This document shows positions 33,645 through 43,900 of a DNA stretch of 64,000 bases, in pieces. A program made the position numbers and the translations under genes. This DNA comes from Delftia sp. PS-11 (lineage in GTDB: Bacteria; Pseudomonadota; Gammaproteobacteria; Burkholderiales; Burkholderiaceae_C), in assembly GCF_029870285.1 (NCBI RefSeq), contig NZ_JACSYA010000013.1, positions 1 through 64,000 on the forward strand, in the 5' to 3' direction. Within the stretch, counting starts at the first letter, position 1. Every line of letters starts with the position of its first letter. The notes under the pieces were generated by a model that was not told the origin of the DNA, made no database searches, and saw only the letters and a list, made by a program, of their open reading frames with translations.

Positions 33645-36600
33645 GCGCGAGATCCTTCCAGAAGGTTTTCATGGTCCAGCAGCAGGTCTTCGAGCTGCTG
33701 GCGGTAGCTGCCAGGCTGCTCCCACAGGCCGCGCTGCATGGCTTCAAGCAGGCGTTCGAGCATGTCGCTCAGGGCCTGGGGGTTGTGCTGCGCGATGAAG
33801 CCGCGCGTAGCGGCATCCAACACATAGGCGTCGGCCACCATCGCATAGTGGTGGTCGCCCACCTGCTGCGTGGTGGCATCGAAGCCGAACAGATAGTCCA
33901 CGGTGGCCGCCATCTCGAAGGCGCCCTTGTAGCCGTGGCGCTTGGCCCCGTCGATCCACTTGGGGCTGGTCACCCGCGAACGCACCACGCGGCCGATTTC
34001 TTCCTTGAGCGAGCGCACGCGCGGCTGGGCAGGATTGGAGTGGTCGCCGTGGTAGAGCGCAGGCTGGCGGCCCGACAGGTGGCGGGTGGCCGCTGCCATG
34101 CCGCCCTGGAACTGGAAGTAGTCGCCCGAGTCGAGGATGTCATGCTCGCGGCTGTCCTGGTTGTGGGCCACGATGTCCAGCGTGCCCAGACGCCGGCGCA
34201 GCGCATCGCCCGCAGGCTCGCCTTCGGCGTCCTGCCCGTAGGCGTGCTGGCTCCAGCCCAGGTAGGCCTGGGCCAGATCGGCCTCGCCCTGCCAGTCGCC
34301 GTTTTGCAGCAGCGCCCCCAGGCCCGAGCCATAGTGGCCGGGCGGCGCGCCGAACACGCGCCAGCCAGCCTGGCGGCGCGCACGGGCTTCGTCCAGGCCC
34401 TGTGCCGCCAGTTCGGCCGCCTCGGCCAGGATGCGCGCCCGGATGGGGTTGTCCTCGGCATCTTCCTCCTGCGCGGCCACGGCCTGCACGGCCGCATCGA
34501 ACATCTGCACGGCGCCCGGGAAGGCGTCGCGGAAAAAGCCCGAGATGCGCAGCGTCACGTCCACGCGCGGCCGGCCCAGGCCCACGCGCGGCACGACCTC
34601 GAAGTCCACCACGCGCTGGCTGCCGGGCGCCCACTTGGGCCGCACGCCGATCAGCGCGAAGGCCTGGGCGATGTCGTCGCCGCCCGTGCGCATGGTGGCG
34701 GTGCCCCAGACGGACAGGCCCAGGGTGCGCGGGTAGTCGCCGTGCTCCTGCAGGTAGCGCTCGATGAGCCGGCGCGTGGCCTGCTGGCCCAGTTCCCATG
34801 CCGCCTGGGTGGGGATGGCGCGCGTGTCCAGCGTGTAGAAGTTGCGCCCTGTGGGCAGCACGTCGGGCCGCCCGCGCGAGGGCGATCCGCTGGGCCCTGG
34901 CGGCACGAAGCGGCCTTGCAGGCCGCGCATCAGCTGCTCCATTTCCTGGCCGCCGCAGGCGTCGAGCGCGGGCGCCAGCACGGCATGCAGATGCGCCAGC
35001 GCGGCGCGGGTCTGCGGCCAGTCATGCGCCTGGGCATCGCCCTGCAGCAACTGCTGCGCCAGCAGTTCCAGGCGCTCGCGCGTATCGCCTTCATGGCGCC
35101 AGGGCTCATCGCTGACGGACTGCAGCGCCTCGGGGCGCGCGCCGCCCCAGGGGCGCGCGGGCTCGATGCGCAGCGGATCGAACGCCTGCTCTCCCAGCAG
35201 GTCGGCTGACAGTGCATTGAGCAGGCCCTGCCCCGCATCTGCCGGAAAGCGCGCCAGCGCCAGCAGCGTGTCGCGGCGCTGGCGTCCCTGGGGCGAGGCA
35301 CCGAAGACGTGCAGGCCATCGCGGATCTGCGTTTCCTTGAGTTCGCACAGATAGGCGTCGATGCGTTCGAGCAGGGCCTCGTCGTCCTGGGCTACGCCGG
35401 GCGCCAGCTCCAGCTTCAGCGCCAGATCCTGGTCCAGGTGCTGGCGGCGCACGCTGTCCAGGATCTGGCGACGCAGCAGGACCGCGCGGCGGGCATCGAC
35501 CAGCAGCGCGTCGTAGTACTCGTCCACCAGACGCTCCAGGTCCTGCAGCGGGCCATGGTTTTCGGCACGCGTCAGCGGCGGCATCAGGTGGTCGATGATG
35601 ACGGCCTGGCTGCGGCGCTTGGCCTGCGCGCCTTCGCCGGGGTCGTTGACGATGAAGGGGTACAGATGGGGCAGCGGCCCGAGAATGGCATCGGGCCAGC
35701 AGACCTGGGACAGCGCCAGGCTCTTGCCCGGCAGCCATTCGAGGTTGCCGTGCTTGCCCACGTGGACCATGGCGTCCACGGCAAAGCGGTCACGCAGCCA
35801 GAAATAGAAGGCCAGATAGCCATGGGGGGGCACCAGCTCGGCGTCATGGTAGCTGGCATAGTCCTGCGCGCCCAGGCCCTGGCCGCCCAGGGCGCGCGCC
35901 GGCTGGATGCCCACGAAGACATGGCCCAGGCGCAGGCCCGCGATCATGAAGCGCCCCTGGCGCAGCAGCGGATCGGCCTCGGGCTCGCCCCAGCGCGCGG
36001 TGATGGCCTCGGCCATGCCGGCGGGCAGCGCGGCCAGGCGCGTGCGGTAGTCCTGCAGCGCATAGCTTTGCCAGGCCGGGCGCAGCGGCCACTGAGCCGG
36101 GTCGTTGGCAATGCCCTGCTGCAGCAGGCGCATCAGCGCGTCGCCATCGGCAGGCCATTGCGCGGGGTCGCCCAGGTCATGGCCTTCGTCGTGCAGGCGG
36201 CGCAGGATGGCCACCACCGAGGCGGGCGTGTCCAGCCCCACGCCGCTGCCGATGCGGCCTTCGCTGCCGGGGTAGTTGGCCAGCACCAGGGCCAGGCGCT
36301 TGTCGCGCGCGGGCAGGCTGCGCAGCCTGCACCAGCGCCGGGCCAGCTCGGCCACGAAGTCCACGCGGTCGGGCTCGGGCTGATAGGCCACCACGTCGGC
36401 CTGGGTGATGGGGCAGCGGTGGGACAGGCCCTTGAAGCTGATGGCACGGGTGATGATGCGCCCATCCATCTCGGGCAGCACCACCTGCATGGCAATGTCG
36501 CGCGGACGCAGGCCCTGGCTGTCGGCCCACCAGTCCTCGCGGTTGCCGCCGCTGGCGATGACCTGGAGCACGGGCGCATCGCCGGCCAGGGCTGCGCCAG

Positions 36601-37462
36601 CCTCCAGCGACGAAAAGGCCGTGGTGTTGAGCACCAGCTGCACGCCATGGCTGGCGCACAGCTGCTGGAAGGTGGACAGGCACAGCGGGTCCTTGAGCGA
36701 GTCCAGCGCCACCGGCAGCGCATTCATGCCCTGCCGCTGCAGGGCCAGGGCCATGGCGTCGAAGGCGGCCGTGTTGCCGGCCAGCAGGTGCGAGCGGTAG
36801 AACACCATGGCCACCGTGGGCGCGCCCGGCACCCAGGCGCGGCGCAGATCGTCAATGCCGGCCACGGCATGGGCCTGCACGCCGGCAGCGGCGCACAGCG
36901 CCGGCGGCACATGGACGGCGGCCTGCGGCAGCGTACGCGGCGGCAGTGGGGCATCGCCCTGGTCCAGCCCGTAGTACGCCACCGCCTTGAGGAACTCGCG
37001 CGCATTGGCCGCGCCGCCCGAACGCAGGTACTGCCACAGCTGGCGGCAGGCCGAGGCCGGCAGGGTGCTGCGCGCCAGCAGCTGGGGATCTTCCTGCAGA
37101 TCGCCCGAGAACATGGCCAGGCGCTGGCCCGTGCGCCGCGCCAGCGCGCCGATCTGCTCGATGCCGTAGGGCCAGGCCGACTCCGAGCCCAGGTGATCGA
37201 CGATGACCACGCGCGCATGGCGCAGCACCTCGTCCACGTACAGATCCAGCGAGGCCGGCTGGCGCAGGTACAGCAGATTGGCCACCCGCACCGACGGGAA
37301 GCCGCCGGACCCGGCAGCCAGCGACTGCATGGCAGAGGACAGCAGGGCCAGCGTGGTGTCGGCCGAACTCAGGATGACGATGTCGGCCGGTGTCTGGTCG
37401 AGGCGGGTGACGATGCTCTCGTCCTCGACAAAGCCGCCGGGGCGCGTGGACAGCAGGTGCAT
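33641..37462 (-). CDS. cobN: Cobaltochelatase subunit CobN
   Basis: 1273 aa, the normal length for CobN, the large porphyrin/corrin-binding subunit that inserts Co2+ into hydrogenobyrinate a,c-diamide in the aerobic B12 pathway. Family landmarks include PLPHLYPFIVNDPGEGAQAKRRSQAVIIDHLMPPL, VHVGKHGNLEWLPGK, GSGVGLDTP and ATRHLSGRQPALYHGDHSNP. It is flanked by cobW (28 bases upstream) and chlD (4-base overlap), under the cobalamin riboswitch. No cobS or cobT is present, consistent with use of ChlI/ChlD-type partners. Confidence 0.93.
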   Translation of the reverse strand: MHLLSTRPGGFVEDESIVTRLDQTPADIVILSSADTTLALLSSAMQSLAAGSGGFPSVRVANLLYLRQPASLDLYVDEVLRHARVVIVDHLGSESAWPYGIEQIGALARRTGQRLAMFSGDLQEDPQLLARSTLPASACRQLWQYLRSGGAANAREFLKAVAYYGLDQGDAPLPPRTLPQAAVHVPPALCAAAGVQAHAVAGIDDLRRAWVPGAPTVAMVFYRSHLLAGNTAAFDAMALALQRQGMNALPVALDSLKDPLCLSTFQQLCASHGVQLVLNTTAFSSLEAGAALAGDAPVLQVIASGGNREDWWADSQGLRPRDIAMQVVLPEMDGRIITRAISFKGLSHRCPITQADVVAYQPEPDRVDFVAELARRWCRLRSLPARDKRLALVLANYPGSEGRIGSGVGLDTPASVVAILRRLHDEGHDLGDPAQWPADGDALMRLLQQGIANDPAQWPLRPAWQSYALQDYRTRLAALPAGMAEAITARWGEPEADPLLRQGRFMIAGLRLGHVFVGIQPARALGGQGLGAQDYASYHDAELVPPHGYLAFYFWLRDRFAVDAMVHVGKHGNLEWLPGKSLALSQVCWPDAILGPLPHLYPFIVNDPGEGAQAKRRSQAVIIDHLMPPLTRAENHGPLQDLERLVDEYYDALLVDARRAVLLRRQILDSVRRQHLDQDLALKLELAPGVAQDDEALLERIDAYLCELKETQIRDGLHVFGASPQGRQRRDTLLALARFPADAGQGLLNALSADLLGEQAFDPLRIEPARPWGGARPEALQSVSDEPWRHEGDTRERLELLAQQLLQGDAQAHDWPQTRAALAHLHAVLAPALDACGGQEMEQLMRGLQGRFVPPGPSGSPSRGRPDVLPTGRNFYTLDTRAIPTQAAWELGQQATRRLIERYLQEHGDYPRTLGLSVWGTATMRTGGDDIAQAFALIGVRPKWAPGSQRVVDFEVVPRVGLGRPRVDVTLRISGFFRDAFPGAVQMFDAAVQAVAAQEEDAEDNPIRARILAEAAELAAQGLDEARARRQAGWRVFGAPPGHYGSGLGALLQNGDWQGEADLAQAYLGWSQHAYGQDAEGEPAGDALRRRLGTLDIVAHNQDSREHDILDSGDYFQFQGGMAAATRHLSGRQPALYHGDHSNPAQPRVRSLKEEIGRVVRSRVTSPKWIDGAKRHGYKGAFEMAATVDYLFGFDATTQQVGDHHYAMVADAYVLDAATRGFIAQHNPQALSDMLERLLEAMQRGLWEQPGSYRQQLEDLLLDHENLLEGSRA

Positions 37463-37491
37463 GGAACGGGTTTCAGTGCGGAGTCAGGAGG

Positions 37492-38541
37492 TCAGGCAGC
37501 CACATTTTCAAGGCCGTGGCGCAGCGCTGCCTCATCAAGGTCTTGTCCGATGAAGACCAGCCGCGTGCCGCGTGCCTCGCCCTCGCGCCAGGCGCGGTCG
37601 AAATGGTGGTCGAAGCGGCGGCCCACGCCCTGCAGCAGCCAGCGCATGGGCTTGCCGGGAATTTCGGCAAAGCCCTTGACGCGCAGGATGGACTGCTGGC
37701 GCACCAGCGTCTCCAGCGCGGCCAGCAGGCGCTCGCGGTCCACGGCAGGCAGCTCGATGACCAGCGAGTCGAACTCGTCGTGGTCGTGGTCTTCTTCATG
37801 GTCGTGGTGGCTCACGCGCTGGTCGATGCTGGCCTCGGCGGCGCGGGCCAGGCCCAGCACCACGTCCAGCGGCAGCCGGCCCTGGGTGGCATGCACGACC
37901 TTGACTTCGGGCGGCAGCTCCTCGCGCACCAGGGCTTCGACCTGGGCCAGGGCCTGGCCATCGACCAGATCGGCTTTGTTGAGCACCACCAGGTCGGCCG
38001 CGCCCAGCTGGTCTTCGAACAGCTCGTGCAGCGGCGACTCATGGTCCAGATTGGGGTCGGCGCGGCGCAGTTCGTCCACCGCCTGGGGGTTGGCCGCGAA
38101 CTGGCCGCTGGCAGCGGCCGGCGTGTCCACCACGGTGACCACGGCATCCACGGTGAAGACATTGGCGATCTCGGGCCAGCGGAACGCCTGCACCAGGGGC
38201 TTGGGCAGGGCCAGGCCCGAGGTCTCGATGATCACGGCGTCGATCTGGTCTCGGCGCTCGGCCAGCTGCTTCATCACGGGGAAGAACTCTTCCTGCACCG
38301 TGCAGCACATGCAGCCGTTGGCCAGCTCGTAGAGCGCGCCTTCGCTCTCGTTGCCTTCGTCGTCGCAGCCGATGCCGCAGCCCTTGAGGATTTCGCCATC
38401 GATGCCGAGTTCTCCGAATTCGTTGACGATGACGGCGATGCGCCGGCCCTCGGCGTTGTCCAGGATGTGGCGCAGCAGCGTGGTCTTGCCGCTGCCCAGG
38501 AAGCCGGTGACGATGGTGGCGGGAATCTTGGCGGTTTGCAT
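37492..38541 (-). CDS. cobW: CobW family GTP-dependent metallochaperone
   Basis: 349 aa. G3E GTPase: Walker A GFLGSGKTTLL (about residues 13-23), Glu-rich EFGELGIDGE, metal motif NGCMCCTV (CxCC), NKADLVD. A His/Asp-rich stretch (SHHDHEEDHDHDEFDS, about 238-253) and a C-terminal CobW domain follow. It is proposed to deliver Co2+ to the chelatase. Start ATG 38541 is used; upstream sequence is riboswitch RNA and not coding. It is the first gene of the B12-controlled operon. Confidence 0.92.
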   Translation of the reverse strand: MQTAKIPATIVTGFLGSGKTTLLRHILDNAEGRRIAVIVNEFGELGIDGEILKGCGIGCDDEGNESEGALYELANGCMCCTVQEEFFPVMKQLAERRDQIDAVIIETSGLALPKPLVQAFRWPEIANVFTVDAVVTVVDTPAAASGQFAANPQAVDELRRADPNLDHESPLHELFEDQLGAADLVVLNKADLVDGQALAQVEALVREELPPEVKVVHATQGRLPLDVVLGLARAAEASIDQRVSHHDHEEDHDHDEFDSLVIELPAVDRERLLAALETLVRQQSILRVKGFAEIPGKPMRWLLQGVGRRFDHHFDRAWREGEARGTRLVFIGQDLDEAALRHGLENVAA

Positions 38542-38670
38542 GAAGCGTGCTCCAGAAAAAATCAGGGGGCCTGGGAGCCACGCTTGCACGCACGCCAGCA
38601 CCGGCCACCGCAGCGCGGGCTGGGGCCGGAACCGGACAGGCGCACTCCCGCAGCGTCCGAAAACTGTACC

Positions 38671-38910
38671 GAAGGCCGGTATCCGGGCTCGCGGAACGCC
38701 GGATGCGGGCGCCATGGGCGCGCACCGGCAGGCGCCCCGCCTTCCCATGTCCCGCCGGGACACAGTGGCTTGCGGCGCATGCGCGCCAGCGTGGGGGCTT
38801 TGGTTCCGCCGACCGTTGCGGGGGCAGCGCAGGCTTTGCGGGCAGCCACTGGAGATGGCCGTGCGCACCTGCTTCCCGTTGAACCCCTGCCAGTGGCGAG
38901 GGGCACCTTC
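38671..38910 (-). promoter_or_regulatory. Cobalamin riboswitch
   Basis: Minus strand, in order: GAAGGTGCCC (38910-38901), AACGGGAAGCAGGTG (38880-38866), GCTGCCCCCGCAACGGTC (38828-38811, the B12-box region), GCCACTGTG (38769-38761), GGGAAGGCGGGGCG, and GAGCCCGGATACCGGCC (38690-38674). All conserved blocks of the AdoCbl element are present in order over about 240 bases. It ends 130 bases before cobW and should lower expression of cobW-cobN-chlD when B12 is plentiful. The flanking 38542-38670 and 38911-39005 show no gene; the former must hold the expression platform. Confidence 0.92.
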
Positions 38911-39005
38911 GGCTGTGGCGCATGGCGGCGGCAAAGGCCGCGCACGGATGCGCCAGCGGCGGATTATCGCCCAAGCGGGTGAAGCCTGTGTCTCAGGCAG
39001 GCACC

Positions 39006-40064
39006 TCAGGCGGGCCAGCTCAGCTCGAATGCGGTGCCCCCCTGCGCGGCAGGCAGGCAGCGGGCCTGACCGCCATGGGCCTGGGCAATCGCCTGGACCA
39101 CGGCCAGGCCCAGCCCGGTGCCGCCGGCGCCGCCGCGCGCACGGGCGGCCTCGCCGCGCTGGAAGGCATCGAAGATGCGCGGCACCAGTTCGGCATCCAC
39201 CCCAGGGCCGCTGTCCTGCACGCGCACCATGCATACGCCATGGCGCACCCGATGGCTCACGCACACAGGGCCGGGGCTGGCGTGCTGCATGGCATTTTCC
39301 AGCAGCGCCAGCAGGGCCTGGCGGATGCGCATCGGATCGCACAGCACCGGCTGCTCGGCCAGCTCCAGGGTCAGCTCCAGGCCCGCAGCCTGCAGCGCCG
39401 GTCCCACGGCCAGCGCCACAGAACGGATCTCGCCAGCCAGGCGGGTGTGCTCCAGGTGCAGCCGCAAATGCCCGCTTTCCTGCAGGCCCAGCACCCGCAG
39501 GTCGTCGATCAGCCGCGACAGCCCCTCGACCTGGGTCTGCAGGCTGGCGAGCATGTCGCGGCTGGGCTCGAACACCCCGTCGGACAGGCCCTGCAGCCGG
39601 CCGCTGAGGATGGTCACCGGCGTGCGCAGCTCATGGGCGATGGCCGCATTCCAGAAGGCACGCTCCTGGGCCATGCGCTGCAGGCGCTGGGCCATGGTGT
39701 TGAAGTCGTGCACCAGCTGCGCGGCCTCGTGCAGCGCGCGCCCATCGGTGCTGGCGCGCGCGGACAGATCGCCCTCGGCCAGCTGGCGCAGGCTCATGGC
39801 CACCGAGTCGAGCGGCGGCAGAATGCGCCGCGACAGGCGCGTGGCCACGTAGATGGCGATCAGCAGGGCCAGCACCAGCGTGACCATGACCCAGGCCAGC
39901 TCGATGCTGGAGGGCACCAGGCTGTCCGAAACGCTGGCCGGGTGGAACGTCAGCAGCAGCGCGTAGAACACGTACGAGCCCAGCACGCACAGCAGCACCA
40001 CGGCCAGGGTCACGGCCGACATGGTCATCACCACCTGCCTGCGCAGGCCGGCAGCGGCGCTCAC
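39006..40064 (-). CDS. Sensor histidine kinase (BaeS-like)
   Basis: 352 aa. Two membrane helices (about residues 15-38 and 55-75) with only about 16 residues between them, so almost no periplasmic sensor. Then HAMP (about 75-130), H-box AIAHELRTPVTILSGRLQG, N-box LLALLENAMQHA and G-boxes DSGPGVDAELVPRIFDAF and GGTGLGLAVVQAIA. The short loop suggests it senses the membrane itself. It overlaps the response regulator gene by 4 bases and faces the RND efflux cluster. Confidence 0.85.
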   Translation of the reverse strand: MSAAAGLRRQVVMTMSAVTLAVVLLCVLGSYVFYALLLTFHPASVSDSLVPSSIELAWVMVTLVLALLIAIYVATRLSRRILPPLDSVAMSLRQLAEGDLSARASTDGRALHEAAQLVHDFNTMAQRLQRMAQERAFWNAAIAHELRTPVTILSGRLQGLSDGVFEPSRDMLASLQTQVEGLSRLIDDLRVLGLQESGHLRLHLEHTRLAGEIRSVALAVGPALQAAGLELTLELAEQPVLCDPMRIRQALLALLENAMQHASPGPVCVSHRVRHGVCMVRVQDSGPGVDAELVPRIFDAFQRGEAARARGGAGGTGLGLAVVQAIAQAHGGQARCLPAAQGGTAFELSWPA

Positions 40065-40795
40065 GGCTCCAGCCCCAGCCGGTAGCCCAGGCTGCGCACG
40101 CCCAGCGGCATGCCCTGCAGGCCCAGGCTCTCCAGCTTCTTGCGCAGCTTGCTGATGTGGCTGTCCACGGTGCGCTCCAGGGTATGGCCTTCGGGCAGGC
40201 AGCCCAGCAGCAGCTCGGCGCGGCTGAACACGCGCCGGGGCGAGCGCACGAAGCAGGCCAGCAGGTTGAACTCCGTCGCCGTCAGTTCGGGCACATGCAC
40301 GGCGCCATCAATCTGGATGGCAACCTCGCGGCTTTCCAGGTCCACGCGGAAAGGTCCGGCCTGCAGCGGCCGGGCCTCGCGGCTGCGCACCTGGCCTGCG
40401 CGGCGCAGCACGGCCTGCACGCGGGCCACGACTTCGGCGGCATTGAAGGGCTTGGCCACATAGTCATCGGCCCCCATGCGCAGGCCGACCAGCTTGTCCA
40501 TGTCCTGGTCCAGGGCCGTGAGCATGATGACCGGCGTATCGCCCCGGTGGCGTATTTCGGACAGCACCTGCCAGCCATCATGGCGGGGCATCTGCACATC
40601 GAGCAGCACCAGGTCGGGCTTGAGGGACTGGTGCAGCGCGATGGCCTGCGCGCCATCGGCTGCATGGGCCGTGCGAAAGCCGCTGCGCGCCAGGTAGGCG
40701 CACAGGATGTCGGCAATGTCGGGCGCATCCTCGGCGATCAGGATCAGCGACGTCGAAGGCTGGAAAAGCGAAGACCGGTCAATCATGGCACCCAT
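40061..40795 (-). CDS. OmpR-family response regulator (BaeR-like)
   Basis: 244 aa. Receiver domain (about residues 15-130) with acidic pair EDAPD, phospho-acceptor Asp in LLDVQMPRHDGW, Thr in IMLTALD and Lys in YVAKPF. C-terminal winged helix (about 150-240: LTATEFNLLACFVRSPRRVFSRAELL, RTVDSHISKLRKKLE). Partner of the adjacent kinase and probable activator of the divergent RND genes. The start could be ATG 40795 or ATG 40786. Confidence 0.88.
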   Translation of the reverse strand: MGAMIDRSSLFQPSTSLILIAEDAPDIADILCAYLARSGFRTAHAADGAQAIALHQSLKPDLVLLDVQMPRHDGWQVLSEIRHRGDTPVIMLTALDQDMDKLVGLRMGADDYVAKPFNAAEVVARVQAVLRRAGQVRSREARPLQAGPFRVDLESREVAIQIDGAVHVPELTATEFNLLACFVRSPRRVFSRAELLLGCLPEGHTLERTVDSHISKLRKKLESLGLQGMPLGVRSLGYRLGLEP

Positions 40796-40928
40796 TGTGG
40801 TTCATGCAGGCGCCTGCGTGTTTCTCCATCGTTCTTCCACACTTCCTGAGAAGAAATGCCATCGAAACACCGCAATCTGCCTGCCTGCGCCGCCCTGGCC
40901 GCGCCCTGCCACCGAGACCCTGCGTCCC

Positions 40929-43900
40929 ATGCCACAGTTTTTCATCCACCGCCCTGTTTTCGCCTGGGTCATCGCGCTGTTCATCGTGCTGCTGGGCGTG
41001 CTCGCCATTCCCCAGCTGCCGATTTCGCGCTACCCATCGGTGGCGCCGCCCACGGTCACCCTGTATGCCACCTACCCGGGCGCCACGCCCCGCACGCTCA
41101 ACGATTCCGTGGTCTCGCTGATCGAGCGAGAGCTGTCCAGCGTCCGGCACCTGCTGTACTTCGAGTCCTCGGTGGATACCTCGGGCACGGCCCAGATCAA
41201 GGTCACCTTCAAGCCTGGCACCCATCCCGAGCTGGCGCAGGTCGATGTGCAAAACCGCCTCAAGGCCGTGGAGCCTCGCCTGCCTCAGGCCGTGCGCCAA
41301 AACGGCCTGCAGGTGGAGTCGGCGACATCGAGCTTTCTGCTGCTGGTGGGACTGGTCTCGCCGGGTGGCGAATTCGACGAGCTGGCGCTCAACGACTACA
41401 TGGCGCGCAACATCGTCGAGGAGCTGCGCCGCATCGAGGGCGTGGGCCGCGTGCAGCTGTTCGGCACCGAGCGCGCCATGCGCATCTGGGTCGATCCGTC
41501 CAAGCTCATCGCCCATGGCCTGTCCATGGGGGACCTGACCCAGGCCCTGCAGCAGCAGAACATGCAGATCGCGCCAGGCCGTGTCGGCGATGCGCCGACC
41601 GCGCCGGGCCAGCGCGTGACCACGCCACTGACGGTGCAGGGCCAGCTGACCTCGCCCGAGCAGTTCGCGGCCATCGTGCTGCGCGCGCACACCAGCGGCT
41701 CGCGCCTGCTGCTGGGTGATGTGGCCCGCGTGGAGCTGGGGGCGCAGTCCTATGCCTTTTCCAACCGCGAGGACGGCAGGCCAGCCACCAGCGCCGCCGT
41801 GCAGCTGTCGCCGGGCGCCAACGCCGTGCGCACGGCCGCCGCCGTGCAGGCGCGCATGGCCGAGCTGGCGGGCATGCTGCCGCAGGGCATGCAGCACACC
41901 ATCTCGTTCAATACCGCGCCCTTCGTCAAAATCTCCATCGAGAAGGTGGTGCAGACGCTGGCCGAAGCCATGGTGCTGGTCTTCCTGGTGATGTACCTGT
42001 TCCTGCAGAACCTGCGCTACACGCTGATCCCGGCCATCGTGGCGCCCGTGGCACTGCTGGGCACCTTCGCCGTGATGCTGGTGGCGGGCTTTTCCATCAA
42101 TGTGCTGACCATGTTCGGCATGGTGCTGGCCATCGGCATCATCGTGGACGACGCCATCGTCGTGGTCGAGAACGTGGAGCGCCTCATGGCAGAGCAGGGC
42201 CTGTCCCCTCGGGACGCCACCCTGCGGGCCATGAAGGAGATCACGGGCGCCATCGTCGGCATCACCCTGGTGCTGACGGCCGTGTTCATTCCCATGGCCT
42301 TTGCCAGCGGCTCGGTGGGTGTGATCTACCAGCAGTTCACGCTGTCCATGGCCGTGTCCATCCTGCTGTCGGCCTTTCTGGCCCTGAGCCTGACGCCGGC
42401 CCTGTGCGCCACACTGCTGCAACCCGTGGTCCCCGGCCATCCGGCCAAGCCGGGCTTTTTCGGCGGGTTCAACCGTGGCTTCGAGCGGCTGACCGGACGC
42501 TATGAAGCCCGCGTCGCGGTCCTGGTACGGCGCACGGGCCGCATGATGCTGCTGTTCGCAGCCCTCGCGGGCGCTGCTGTCTTTGCGCTGCGCCAGCTGC
42601 CCTCGGGCTTCCTGCCCGAGGAGGATCAGGGCTACTTCATGGCCTCCATCCAGCTGCCCGCCGATGCCACGGCCGAGCGCACGCTGGACATCGTCAAGCG
42701 CTACGAGGCCCATGTCGCCTCGCGCCCCGGCATCGCCTCCAGCATCTCGGTGCTGGGCTTCGGCTTCGCGGGCTCGGGGCCGAACGCAGCTATGGCCTTC
42801 ACCACGCTCAAGGACTGGGACCAGCGCAGCGGCGCCACGGCGCGCGAGGAAGTCGAGCTGGCGCAGCAGGCCATGGAGGACGCCCCGGAAGGTGCAACCA
42901 TGGTGCTGCAGCCCCCGGCCATCGAGGAGCTGGGCACCTCCTCGGGCTTCACCATGTACCTGCAGGACCGCATGGGCCAGGGCCATGCCGCGCTGCAGGC
43001 GGCCACCGACCAGTTGCTGGCCCTGGCTGCCAGCAGCAGCGTGCTGGGCCCCGTCTACCAGGACAGCCTGCCCCAGGGCTCCAGCGTGCGCCTGGAGATC
43101 GACCGCCACAAGGCCCAGGCCCTGGGCGTGGGCTTTGCCGCCATCAGCGACACGCTGTCCACGGCCATGGGGTCGCTGTACGTCAATGACTTTCCCAACG
43201 CCGGACGCATGCAGCAGGTCATCGTGCAGGCCGATGCGCCCGCACGCATGCAGGTGGACGATGTGCTGCGGCTGCATGTGCGCAACACCTCGGGCGGCAT
43301 GGTGCCGCTGGCCGAGTTCGCCAGGCCGGTCTGGTCCGAAGCACCGCTGCAACTGCTGCGCTACCAGGGCTTTCTGGCCTCGCGCATCTCGGGCACGCCC
43401 GCGCCCGGCACCGCCAGCGGCGCGGCCATGGCCGAGATGGAGCGGCTCGCGGCCCAGCTGCCGCCGGGCTTTGCCGTGGCCTGGACAGGCCAATCGCTGC
43501 AGGAGCGCCAGTCGGCCGCGCAGGCGCCGCTGCTCATGGCCCTGTCCATGCTGGTGGTCTTCCTGGTGCTGGCCGCGCTCTACGAAAGCTGGTCCATCCC
43601 GCTGTCGGTGATGCTGGCCGTTCCCCTGGGTCTGCTGGGCGCCGTGGCAGCCGTGCTGCTGCGCGGCATGCCCAACGATGTGTTCTTCAAGGTCGGCATG
43701 ATCACCATCATCGGCCTGTCCGCCAAGAACGCCATCCTGATCGTGGAATTCGCCAGGCAGCTGCACGCACAGGGCATGGGTCTGCGCGAAGCCGCCGTCC
43801 GTGCAGCACGCCTGCGGCTGCGGCCCATCCTCATGACCTCGCTGGCCTTTGCGCTGGGCGTGGTGCCGCTGATGCTGGCCTCGGGCGCAAGCGCCGAGAC

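Noticed and set aside
33671..38332. Long open frames antisense to cobN and cobW
   Set aside because: Mirror frames of well-recognised genes, with no plausible protein features.
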